From: Citricoccus alkalitolerans
GTDB lineage: Bacteria > Actinomycetota > Actinomycetes > Actinomycetales > Micrococcaceae
Direction of reading: 5' to 3'
Assembly (NCBI RefSeq): GCF_039528175.1
Contig: NZ_BAAALH010000002.1
Location: 1,550,001-1,614,000, forward strand
DNA: 64,000 nt
The notes under the pieces are model-generated. The model was given only the letters and a program-made list of their open reading frames with translations. It was not told where the DNA came from and ran no database searches. The translations under genes and the position numbers were made by a program. This document shows, piece by piece, positions 8,817 through 16,518 of the stretch (position 1 is its first letter; every line of letters begins with the position of its first letter).

Positions 8817-10946
8817 ATGGTCGAGACCACTGTTGGCGTGCCCTATCCGCTGGGTGCCACCCCGGACGAGGACGGGACGAACTTCGCACTTTCCGCCGGT
8901 GAGGATGCCGAGAAAGTACAACTGTGCCTCGTGGATGCCGAGGGTGCCGAAACCTGCGTTGAGTTGACGGAGCGGTCGGGGAACACCTGGCATGTGCACG
9001 TGGCAGGAGTCGGCGATGGGCAGAAGTACGCCTACCGGGTCCACGGACCCTGGGACCCGGCGTCCGGGCTGCGGTACAACCCGGCCAAGATCCTCCTCGA
9101 TCCCTACGCCAAGGCGATCACGGGCGACTTCAACTGGGGCCAGTACCAGTTCTCCTACGACTTCGAGGACCACGACGCGATCGACACCTCGGACTCGCTG
9201 GGTCACACCATGCTCGGTGTGGTGGTGGACGACGCCTTCGACTGGGGCCAGGACGAGCGGCCGGACATTCCCTTCAACGAGACCGTCATCTACGAGACCC
9301 ACGTCAAGGGCATGACCAAGCTCCATCCAGAGGTCCCCGAGGAAGCGCGCGGAACGTATGCCGGCCTGGCCCATCCCGCTGTGGTGGAGCACCTCACGCG
9401 GCTGGGCGTCACCGCGGTGGAACTGATGCCGGTCCACCAGTTCACCAACGACTCCTCTTTGCAGGACAAGGGGCTCTCCAACTACTGGGGGTACAACACC
9501 CTGGGTTACTTCGCGCCGCAGAACACCTACTCCTGCGCCGGGGACACCGGCGGACAGGTGCGCGAGTTCAAGCAGATGGTCAAGGACCTGCATGCCGCCG
9601 GCCTTGAGGTCATCCTGGACGTGGTCTACAACCACACTGCCGAGGGCAACCACATGGGCCCCACGTTGTCTTTCCGCGGCATCGACAATGTGAACTACTA
9701 CCACCTGGTGGAGGGCGACGAGCGCCACTACATGGACTACACCGGGACGGGAAACTCGCTGAACCTCTCCCATCCCATGGTGCTGCAGCTGGTTATGGAT
9801 TCCCTGCGCTACTGGGTGCAGGAGATGCATGTGGACGGCTTCCGGTTCGACCTGGCCACCACGCTGACCCGTTCCGAGGGTGAGCAGGGGCCGGACATGA
9901 TGGGCGGGTTCTTGGACGTGGTTCGCCAGGACCCTGTGCTGCGCACCGTAAAGCTCATCGCCGAGCCTTGGGACGTGGGCTGGGCCGGGTACCAGGTCGG
10001 CAACTTCCCGGGCCTGTGGAGCGAATGGAATGGCAAGTACCGGGATTCTGTCCGCGATTTCTGGCGTGGCGAACCCGGGACCCTGGCCGAGTTCGCCACT
10101 CGCATCACGGGATCCGCGGATCTCTACGAGGACGACGGACGCACTCCGCGAGCATCGGTGAACTTCGTGACGGCCCACGACGGCTTCACCTTGCGGGACC
10201 TGGTCTCGTACAACGAGAAGCACAACGAGGCCAACGGCGAAGACAACAACGACGGCGAAAGCCACAACCGCTCGTGGAACTGCGGCGTCGAAGGGGACAC
10301 GGACGACGCTGAGGTCCTGCGGGTACGTGCCCAGCAGCAGCGCAATTACCTCGCCACGCTGATGATCAGCCAGGGCGTGCCCATGATCAGCCACGGTGAC
10401 GAGTTGGGACGGACCCAGCAGGGCAACAACAACGTCTATGCCCAGGACAACGAGCTCTCCTGGATCCATTGGGACCAGGCGGACGAGAATCTGATCGAGT
10501 TCACCTCTCGGGTGGTGGCCCTGCGGCAAGACCATCCGGTGTTCCGGCGCCGGCGGTACTTCGATGGCCGACCCGCCGCACGGTCGGATGCGAAGGCTCT
10601 GCCGGACATCGTCTGGCTCGAGCCGGACGCCACAGCCAAGGACGAGTCCGACTGGGAGACGTACTATGCCCGGTCGATCGCGTTCTTCCTCAACGGCCAC
10701 GATCTGGCCGAATCCGAGCGGGGTGCTGATGCCGACGGCAACGGGGGAGACCATGACTTCTACGTGTTGCTCAACGCGTACTGGGAGCCGGTGGAGTACA
10801 CCCTGCCCGGTGAGCCGTTCCCGGCCGCCTGGGACCTGGTGGTGGACACCGCCGACGCCACCCCGGATGTTCAGGAGTTCCAGGCGGGGGACAAGGTGAC
10901 CGTCCCCGGGCGGGGCATCGTCATCCTGAAGTCCGCGCAGCGGTGA
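8817..10946 (+). CDS. glgX: Glycogen debranching enzyme GlgX (isoamylase-type, GH13)
   Basis: A 709-residue cytoplasmic alpha-1,6-glucosidase that removes branches from glycogen or trims them for trehalose metabolism. It starts with a CBM48-like beta-sandwich (residues about 8-110), then the GH13 barrel. Landmarks are VILDVVYNHTAEG (region I), VDGFRFDLA (nucleophile Asp near 345), LIAEPWDVG (acid Glu near 383) and FVTAHDGFTL (stabilising Asp). ATG 8817 is preceded by GAGGAG 4-5 bases upstream. An in-frame codon at 8784 lacks a good site. The next gene overlaps by GTGA, suggesting a two-gene operon. No other glycogen gene is in the window. Confidence 0.95.
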   Translation: MVETTVGVPYPLGATPDEDGTNFALSAGEDAEKVQLCLVDAEGAETCVELTERSGNTWHVHVAGVGDGQKYAYRVHGPWDPASGLRYNPAKILLDPYAKAITGDFNWGQYQFSYDFEDHDAIDTSDSLGHTMLGVVVDDAFDWGQDERPDIPFNETVIYETHVKGMTKLHPEVPEEARGTYAGLAHPAVVEHLTRLGVTAVELMPVHQFTNDSSLQDKGLSNYWGYNTLGYFAPQNTYSCAGDTGGQVREFKQMVKDLHAAGLEVILDVVYNHTAEGNHMGPTLSFRGIDNVNYYHLVEGDERHYMDYTGTGNSLNLSHPMVLQLVMDSLRYWVQEMHVDGFRFDLATTLTRSEGEQGPDMMGGFLDVVRQDPVLRTVKLIAEPWDVGWAGYQVGNFPGLWSEWNGKYRDSVRDFWRGEPGTLAEFATRITGSADLYEDDGRTPRASVNFVTAHDGFTLRDLVSYNEKHNEANGEDNNDGESHNRSWNCGVEGDTDDAEVLRVRAQQQRNYLATLMISQGVPMISHGDELGRTQQGNNNVYAQDNELSWIHWDQADENLIEFTSRVVALRQDHPVFRRRRYFDGRPAARSDAKALPDIVWLEPDATAKDESDWETYYARSIAFFLNGHDLAESERGADADGNGGDHDFYVLLNAYWEPVEYTLPGEPFPAAWDLVVDTADATPDVQEFQAGDKVTVPGRGIVILKSAQR

Positions 10947-11623
10947 CACTGGACGAGCTCATGGACGGCCGGGCCGGTGATCGAAGGGAAGGCGACGCCC
11001 GCGGGTGCCGCCTGCGGAAGCAGACGGGCCGTCGTCGGGCTCGCCGGTGGATCCTGCGGGGAGTGGGACTGGTGGTGGTCGCATTCCTTGCGGTCGGCGT
11101 TGTTCTCGCGTGGCTGACCGTGAACCCGCGGGTGGATCCGGCACCGCAGGTGGACGCGTTGATCGTGCTCGCGACCCAGCCCGGCGCCCACGACGAGGCC
11201 CGGCGACTGGCCGAGGAGGGCGTGACCGACCGGCTGCTGGTCTCGACACCGCAGGATGCCCCGGCGAGCCTGTGTCACGAGTCCCCGGGCGGGGCCACCG
11301 TGGAATGCTTCGCGCCGGACCCGGTGACGACTCAGGGGGAGGCGATCAACGGGACCGAACTGGCGCGTGAGCACGGGGTCGAGAGCCTTGGGGTGCTGAC
11401 CTTTGACCACCACATCGAGCGGTCCCGCCTGCTGATGGACCGGTGCTGGGACGGCGAGTTGCACATGTACGAGTTCCAACCCACCCGGAGTCGGCGAGGG
11501 TACGCGTACGACTTCGTGTACGCCATGGCCGCCTACGCGAAGACATTTATGACTCCAGGGTGCTCCTCCGAACCGCCCGAATGGATGCAGACCCCGATCG
11601 ACAAGGTCAAACTGGGTCTCTGA
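10943..11623 (+). CDS. SanA/YdcF-family (DUF218) membrane-anchored protein
   Basis: A 226-residue protein with a basic N-terminus (QTGRRRARRW), one membrane anchor at about residues 38-58 (GVGLVVVAFLAVGVVLAWL) and an extracytoplasmic DUF218 domain. Family marks are VDALIVLAT, TTQGEAINGTELAREHG (the position of the usual TxGEA/E motif) and the strand GVLTFDHHIERSRLL. The family is linked to envelope barrier function (SanA, ElyC), but its biochemical activity is unsettled. GTG 10943 overlaps the glgX stop. Confidence 0.75.
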   Translation: MTLDELMDGRAGDRREGDARGCRLRKQTGRRRARRWILRGVGLVVVAFLAVGVVLAWLTVNPRVDPAPQVDALIVLATQPGAHDEARRLAEEGVTDRLLVSTPQDAPASLCHESPGGATVECFAPDPVTTQGEAINGTELAREHGVESLGVLTFDHHIERSRLLMDRCWDGELHMYEFQPTRSRRGYAYDFVYAMAAYAKTFMTPGCSSEPPEWMQTPIDKVKLGL

Positions 11624-11685
11624 CTCCGGTGGCGCGCGGGGGCTCGTCCACCAGCGATCTCTGGCTACCTGGATAAGATGGCCGA

Positions 11686-12036
11686 ATGATCATCGGCATT
11701 GGCGTGGACGTAGTCCTAGTAACCCGTTTCAAGCAGCAACTGACCAAGGCGCCGGCCCTGAGGGACCGCCTCTTCACGCCCGCCGAGCGTGAACTCAACA
11801 CCCGCTCCCTCGCGGCCCGCTTCGCCGCGAAGGAAGCCGTGGCCAAGGCACTCGGCGCCCCGGCCGGCATGAACTGGCAGCACTGTCAGATTGACATCGA
11901 CGCCGCCGGCGCCCCGCACGTCGTGGCCATCGGCACGGTGGCCGACGTGGCCGACGCCAAGGGCGTCAAGAAGTGGCACCTGTCCCTCAGCCATGATGGG
12001 GACGTGGCCACCGCGATGGTCGTCGCTGAGGGCTGA
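11686..12036 (+). CDS. acpS: Holo-[acyl-carrier-protein] synthase AcpS (copy 1, intact)
   Basis: A 116-residue phosphopantetheinyl transferase that activates the fatty-acid acyl carrier protein. It shows MIIGIGVDVV with the Mg-binding Asp at position 8, RLFTPAERE, FAAKEAVAKALG (the conserved Glu) and WHLSLSHDGDVATAMVV. The length is normal. It lies just upstream of an nnr copy, a common actinobacterial pairing. A second copy at 16328-16495 is badly truncated, so this is the functional one within the window. Confidence 0.93.
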   Translation: MIIGIGVDVVLVTRFKQQLTKAPALRDRLFTPAERELNTRSLAARFAAKEAVAKALGAPAGMNWQHCQIDIDAAGAPHVVAIGTVADVADAKGVKKWHLSLSHDGDVATAMVVAEG

Positions 12037-12060
12037 CCCGCTGAACGGAGGTTCACGGCT

Positions 12061-13338
12061 GTGATCCACGCGTATACCGGCGCCGCGGTGCGGGCCGCTG
12101 AGAGTCCACTGCTGCGCGCCGGCCAGGGCGCAGCGCTGATGCGCCGCGCCGCGTGGGGGCTTGCTCGGGTGGTCGTTGGGGAGCTGCGCCGCGGTCCCGT
12201 GGCCGGGGCAACCGTGACGGCACTGGTCGGCACCGGGAACAACGGCGGCGATGCCCTGTGGGCGCTCGCCTTCCTGCGTCGGCGGGGCGTGAATGTGGTG
12301 GCCGTGCCGACCGGAGAGCGGATGCACGCGGCCGGGGGAGTTATCGCGGCTGACGTGACCGTGACCTTCGGAGGGATCAAGCAGGGCTGGTGGTCGGAGC
12401 CGGTGCTCATGCCGCCGGACGGGTGGAACTGGTGGACATCGGCCTCGAACTGCACCTCAAGGAACCTGAAGTTTCCTCGTGCGAACGTGACGCTGCACTC
12501 ACGGTCTTCGCCCGGCCTTCCTGGGACGATCACAAGTACAGCCGCGGGGTGCTCGGTGTCTGCGCCGGATCTGAGCAGTACCCGGGGGCGGCTGTCCTGG
12601 TGTGCTCGTCCGCGTTGGCCTCCGGGCCGGGCATGGTGCAGTATGCGGGCCGAAGCGGGCCGCTAATCTTGTCTTATTGGCGCGCCCGGAAGTGGTGGCC
12701 GGCTCGGGCGTTGGAGGGAAAGCTCAGGCGTGGGTCGCCGGTCCGGGGCTGGGATCAGATGACGACGCCCTCCCGCCTGGCCGAGGTCATCAATGCCTGC
12801 GTGGACGGCGGTCTGCCACTGGTCCTAGATGCCTCCGCACTGGGACTGGTGGAACTCGAGGATCTGGACCGTCTCCGGGCGGCCGCCTGCGACGTGGTCC
12901 TGGCGCCCCATCAGGGAGAGTTGTTGAAGCTCGTGGACCGGCTAGCCCCGGACATCGCCGCCGGCTTCACGAACGTGGCGAAAGCCGACCCCGTGGCCGC
13001 AGCGCGCCGCACGCCGCACGGCCGAGGCGCTGGGCGTCGTCGTCCTCCCCAAAGGCTCCACGACGGTTTGCGCTACGCCTGATGGCAGGACCTTGGTACA
13101 GAACGACGGCGGAGCGGAGCTGGCGACCGCTGGGACCGGTGACTGTCTCGCAGGGCTCGTCGGGTCGGCCTTGGCCCGGAGTAAAAAAGGTGGGCCGGCC
13201 GCGACGGCGAAGAACGCCGCTGCGGCGGCCTAGCTTCACGGGATGGCCGGCACGCGGGCGTCCGAGGACGGTCCGTACGGCACCTCGACCTTGCGTAGCG
13301 CGGTGTCCGGCGTTGTGAGGATTGTTGAAAGCCCTTAG
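12061..13338 (+). pseudogene. Bifunctional NAD(P)HX epimerase/dehydratase Nnr, copy 1, broken
   Basis: It is close to the intact gene at 16519-17979 but cannot make the protein. From GTG 12061 the first 88 or so codons are nearly identical to copy 2 (GTGNNGGDALWAL present). Then 192 bases (64 codons) are missing at about 12325, removing the rest of the epimerase site. A one-base loss near 12385 shifts the frame (continuing as VVGAGAHAAGRVELVDIG), and further shifts occur near 12645, 12775 and 13010. An in-frame TAG also interrupts the C-terminal part near 13228. The late motif TAGTGDCLAGLVGS is still readable near 13120. Homology runs to the TAG at 13336-13338. Confidence 0.88.
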
Positions 13339-13596
13339 GGCGCGAAAGGTGAGGTCCAAACGACGTCCCTACTGGGCCAATCCGGCAATCGGGGCAGGCG
13401 GCGGCAACGCTCTACTCCTCTTTGCATTGCATTTATGGGCTGCACGAGGTCATACCCCTTCGCTACGTGATTCGGCACGTGTCAGGCGGTAGCGCTCGAT
13501 GTACCTGCCGATCAGCGCAGGGTGTTTGTAACAGCAGGTCGACTTCCTCCGCCGCTCCTTTGCACCGCCTCATCGAATCGATATCGCCAGGGATCT
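13339..13596. other. Intergenic stretch after broken nnr
   Basis: About 260 bases with no supported gene between the broken nnr copy and the small membrane protein. I saw no strong hairpin. It probably carries the promoter of the small gene. Confidence 0.3.
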
Positions 13597-13737
13597 ATGA
13601 ATAGCGAACAGCGCCAAACTAAGTACCGAACGGGCTACACCCAAAAGAAGCAGGTCAACCCCGGCACAGTGGCGGCCGTGGTCATCGGTCTAGCCGCGGT
13701 GGTCGTGCTCTTCGTACTGATTGTGGCCATGGGCTGA
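13597..13737 (+). CDS. Small single-pass membrane protein (copy 1)
   Basis: A 46-residue protein with a charged N-terminus containing KYRTGYTQKK and one membrane helix at about residues 24-44 (VAAVVIGLAAVVVLFVLIVA). It matches a second small protein at 18094-18240 in size, topology and the KYRTxY..KK motif, and each follows an nnr copy, so it belongs to the duplicated unit. ATG 13597 has CAGGGA a few bases upstream. Function unknown. Confidence 0.65.
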   Translation: MNSEQRQTKYRTGYTQKKQVNPGTVAAVVIGLAAVVVLFVLIVAMG

Positions 13738-13784
13738 CACCCGGCCTAAAGTTCCGTTCTGGTGCACTAATCCGGCGGTTGGTT

Positions 13785-15476
13785 CTAGACGGGATTCCTC
13801 ATCGCATCGCGCCAAATCGTGCCGTCTGACCAGAGGGGCATGTCCAGGTCGTCGTCGTAGATCATGGTTCCCTTGCCTGCAACCACGGGGTCGATGCGGC
13901 CTGCCGTGGTGAACACTCCAGGCGTGATTCCGGAGCGGGCGCGGATATAGCCCGGCCGCCAACCGATATTCGTTGGATGGCCAATGCTGTTGGCAGCGGT
14001 CATGTGCAGGTTTGCCCCGGTGATGCTCAGGCCGCCATTGTTGCTGTCCCAGCCAAACTGCGCTGGAGGGCCAGTAGTTCCACCGGGGCCAAAGGAGGTG
14101 CGTCCAGTTACCCAGTTGAGGAGCATACGTTCACGCTCGCCCGGTGCCGCACGCCCCAGCATGAAATTGTGGGCGTAGGTGACTGCTGCGGCACTAGCTC
14201 CGTGCGCCCCGTTGTAAGTGCTCAAACCGGCAGCCCGTGAGCCTGGGAACTGGATGGCAATTACGGCACCGCCATTGGAGTTCTCAGCGACCAGCACCGG
14301 CCGGTTGTAATCGACTAGCCGGAGCTGGTTCGGCGCGTAGATCTGGTTCGTCGTGGCGATGACGGACGTGTCGTCAAAGATTTCCTCGACCCACTGAGCC
14401 CCGTAGCCCATGTGGATGGTGTTATACCGGGCGGTCATGGCCCATCGAACACGAGCGCCCTCAGTGGACTCCCAGCGGGCCTGGTCGATGATGTTATAAG
14501 AGCCGGAAAAGATGGCATGGAACTCGGCAACGTTGCCTTCAACGGAAGGCTTGATCCACCGGTTGTTATTGATCGGATGGTGACCTTCGCGGTACACCAT
14601 ATTAATGTGCGCGGTGCCGGGAACGCGGGTTGTCCCATACCAGGTGCTATGTCCGTAGCGGCCGTTGAAGAAGACGTTCTCGTTGACCCAGCCGCCAGCG
14701 TTGCGGTCGAGCTCCATGTTCACGCGGTTCGTGTCGAGGTGACCTATGGAGAACTCGTTGTAGGCGTTCCCTTGGCTCTCGGCCCACACCAGCAGACCCT
14801 TGCCGAATGATCGGATGTACGGGATGTAGATCCGAGCCGTGTTCAGGTTGACAGCACGGATGCCAACAGTGTCATGGTTGGTCGCCCGGTCGCCGGTGTA
14901 GATCGCTTTGGGTGCTGACCCAGCAATCCTCCATGACACCTCAGACATTGACCCAAGGACTACTGCGTCACCAGCGCCGCCATAATTGATGGTCAACCCG
15001 GCCATGTCCAAATCACAGTTCAGATGCAGCGTTTCGGTGGTGAATAAATCACCGGCCGCCCATAGCCGCTCGCCCTTAGCCTTGGCCTCATCTGCGGCCG
15101 CTTGCAAGCCGGCCAAAGTCAGTTGTGACGGGGTGACAACGCCAAGCTGCTGGCTCATGTACGCGCTGGTCAGGCCGATCAGATCCTCATGGAGCTGGGA
15201 CCCAGGGGACGTGATCTGCGTGGACACGGCCAGTGCACTCTGTGCATTTAGCGCAGTCTGGATTGGATCGTCCGGGGTCTGGATGCCATGGACTGTTGCG
15301 GCCTGAAGCGCGGTACGGGTTTGGGTTCCCTCGGTCTTGATCTTGGCGGCAATTTGCGCGTCATCCATCTCGATCACGTTCTTCGGGATGCTCGCGGCCG
15401 CTGAAGTCACGAGCCCGGCCACCACCGCCACGGCGGCTCGCCGTGTCGGCTTGCTGCCAATGTTTGAGGCCTTCAT
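13785..15476 (-). CDS. Phage tail-spike/tail-fibre-like secreted protein
   Basis: A 563-residue protein. The N-terminus has a Tat- or Sec-like signal (KPTRRAAVAVVAGLVTSAAAS). The middle is rich in Asn, Gly and aromatic residues with short alternating strands, as in right-handed beta-helix tail spikes (AGDLFTTETLHL, NAYNEFSIGHLDTN, MVYREGHHPINNNRWI). The C-terminus ends GTMIYDDDLDMPLWSDGTIWRDA, a motif common at the ends of phage receptor-binding proteins. ATG 15476 has AAGGTGG 5 bases upstream and overlaps the end of an upstream open frame; an upstream start at 15518 is possible. It sits alone between the duplicated units, and its G+C is lower than its neighbours'. It is probably a prophage remnant or a co-opted surface protein. 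Enzyme activity is not shown. Confidence 0.65.
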   Translation of the reverse strand: MKASNIGSKPTRRAAVAVVAGLVTSAAASIPKNVIEMDDAQIAAKIKTEGTQTRTALQAATVHGIQTPDDPIQTALNAQSALAVSTQITSPGSQLHEDLIGLTSAYMSQQLGVVTPSQLTLAGLQAAADEAKAKGERLWAAGDLFTTETLHLNCDLDMAGLTINYGGAGDAVVLGSMSEVSWRIAGSAPKAIYTGDRATNHDTVGIRAVNLNTARIYIPYIRSFGKGLLVWAESQGNAYNEFSIGHLDTNRVNMELDRNAGGWVNENVFFNGRYGHSTWYGTTRVPGTAHINMVYREGHHPINNNRWIKPSVEGNVAEFHAIFSGSYNIIDQARWESTEGARVRWAMTARYNTIHMGYGAQWVEEIFDDTSVIATTNQIYAPNQLRLVDYNRPVLVAENSNGGAVIAIQFPGSRAAGLSTYNGAHGASAAAVTYAHNFMLGRAAPGERERMLLNWVTGRTSFGPGGTTGPPAQFGWDSNNGGLSITGANLHMTAANSIGHPTNIGWRPGYIRARSGITPGVFTTAGRIDPVVAGKGTMIYDDDLDMPLWSDGTIWRDAMRNPV

Positions 15477-15703
15477 CTGTGCCACCTTGCGTTGGAACTG
15501 TGATCCCCTCCGTTCCAACGAAGGTAGGCCGAACCTGAATTGCTGGGAACACGAGTCCGTACTCGTCCACCACGTTCAGGGTCTCGACCAACAGGGGTCC
15601 GTACTCTCCCCAGTCCGCGTTGCGTAGCCGCATCGTCAAGGGGGATCTCGGCTGCAATTTCTCCCTGAACGGTGTTTCCCCCGGAGCCGATCCTGACGGT
15701 CAA
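15477..15703 (-). pseudogene. Frameshifted phage-like coding remnant upstream of the tail-spike gene
   Basis: Two frames look coding in succession. From 15703 one frame reads MTVRIGSGGNTVQGEIAAEIPL with G/C-rich third positions. At about 15635 the G/C-rich third positions move to the next frame, which reads RLRNADWGEYGPLLVETLNVV then DEYGLVFP to about 15545. This is consistent with one gene carrying a frameshift, probably a small phage structural protein. No family is recognised. Confidence 0.35.
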
Positions 15704-16109
15704 GGCATAGATAGAACCGGGATCGCGGGCGAGGTGGGGGAGCCGGCAAGTTCACTCGACCGTCACCACAGGTCCAAGTCGGCCCTGGCTTGTGGTTGCT
15801 CCACCTCATGCGTGATCGCAACCCGCCTACGCTGGATTTGCCGAAGTCGAAGACCATGACCTCGCATGTTCCGGCCCTCGTCCTGCATGCCGGGGACATC
15901 CCCGAGGGAGCTGACGCCGAGTACCACAGCTATCTGGTACGGATCCCGTCCGGCCTGCGCGACCGCATCCGGCATATGCCGGGCTAGCAAGTGATTCGCT
16001 GGAACGCGAGCGCCTACGAGAACTACGAGGATCATCTCAGCACCTTAATGCGCAGGTGACCGTCGGTGGAGTGCAGTTCCTGCTGCTGGATCCCACCGTG
16101 GTCCAGCAG
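15704..16109. other. Mostly non-coding stretch with a possible decayed reading frame
   Basis: A plus-strand frame at 15790-15987 reads VPALVLHAGDIPEGADAEYH and LVRIPSGLRDRIRHMPG, and continues beyond a TAG as QVIRWNASAYENYEDHLSTL. It looks like a protein interrupted by a stop, but I cannot name its family and see no start signal. Confidence 0.3.
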
Positions 16110-16209
16110 GAGATGGGCTTCGGTTCGCATCTGGGGAGCCCGACGTCTCATCGCTGGAGCGGGATAACTCGCTCGCGGTCTGCGCCCTGCACCTATGGGA
16201 TGACCACAA
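16110..16209 (+). pseudogene. Fragment of a third nnr copy
   Basis: About 100 bases align with the centre of the intact nnr gene (17092-17192). The frame reads DVSSLERDNSLAVCALHLWDD here against DVSSLERDDALAVFAQPAWDD in the intact gene, with roughly three quarters of the bases identical over the 69-base core. The preceding part (GFGSHLGSP) is in another frame, so it is shifted. It lies upstream of acpS copy 2, at the place where an earlier repeat unit would have ended. Confidence 0.65.
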
Positions 16210-16327
16210 TCAGACACACTCAGGAAAGAATGGAACAGTGCTAGTGAGACTACGAGAGAGTTCTCGTGCGCAAAATTCGGCGCAGCGAAGGCTAACTTCA
16301 ATGTTGCCGGCAGTTAGCATTACTCGC

Positions 16328-16495
16328 ATGCTCATCGGCATAGGCGTGAACCTTGTCCTGGTAGCCCGTTTCAAGCAGCAGCTGACCAAGGTACCGGCCC
16401 TGCGGGATCGCCTCTTCACGCCGGACGAGCGTGAACTCAACACACGGTCCCTCGCCGCGAGATTCGCGGCCAAGGAGGCCGTGGCCGAGGGCTGA
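16328..16495 (+). pseudogene. AcpS copy 2, internally deleted
   Basis: It encodes only 55 residues. The first 50 follow copy 1 (RFKQQLTKVPALRDRLFTP, FAAKEAVA), then the frame jumps straight to the last residues AEG and the stop. Relative to copy 1, 183 bases are missing in frame, between the short repeats GTGGCC(A/G)AG and GTCGCTGAG. The Mg-binding Asp 8 is also replaced by Asn (GIGVNLV). Loss of the substrate-binding half means it should have no AcpS activity. The shared part is about 85% identical at DNA level to copy 1. Confidence 0.85.
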
Positions 16496-16518
16496 CCCGT
16501 TCTGCTGGAGGTATGGCC

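Noticed and set aside
8550..10949. A 799-codon open frame on the minus strand
   Set aside because: It lies fully antisense to glgX and part of rmlD, whose catalytic motifs are unmistakable. High G+C removes stops from antisense frames.
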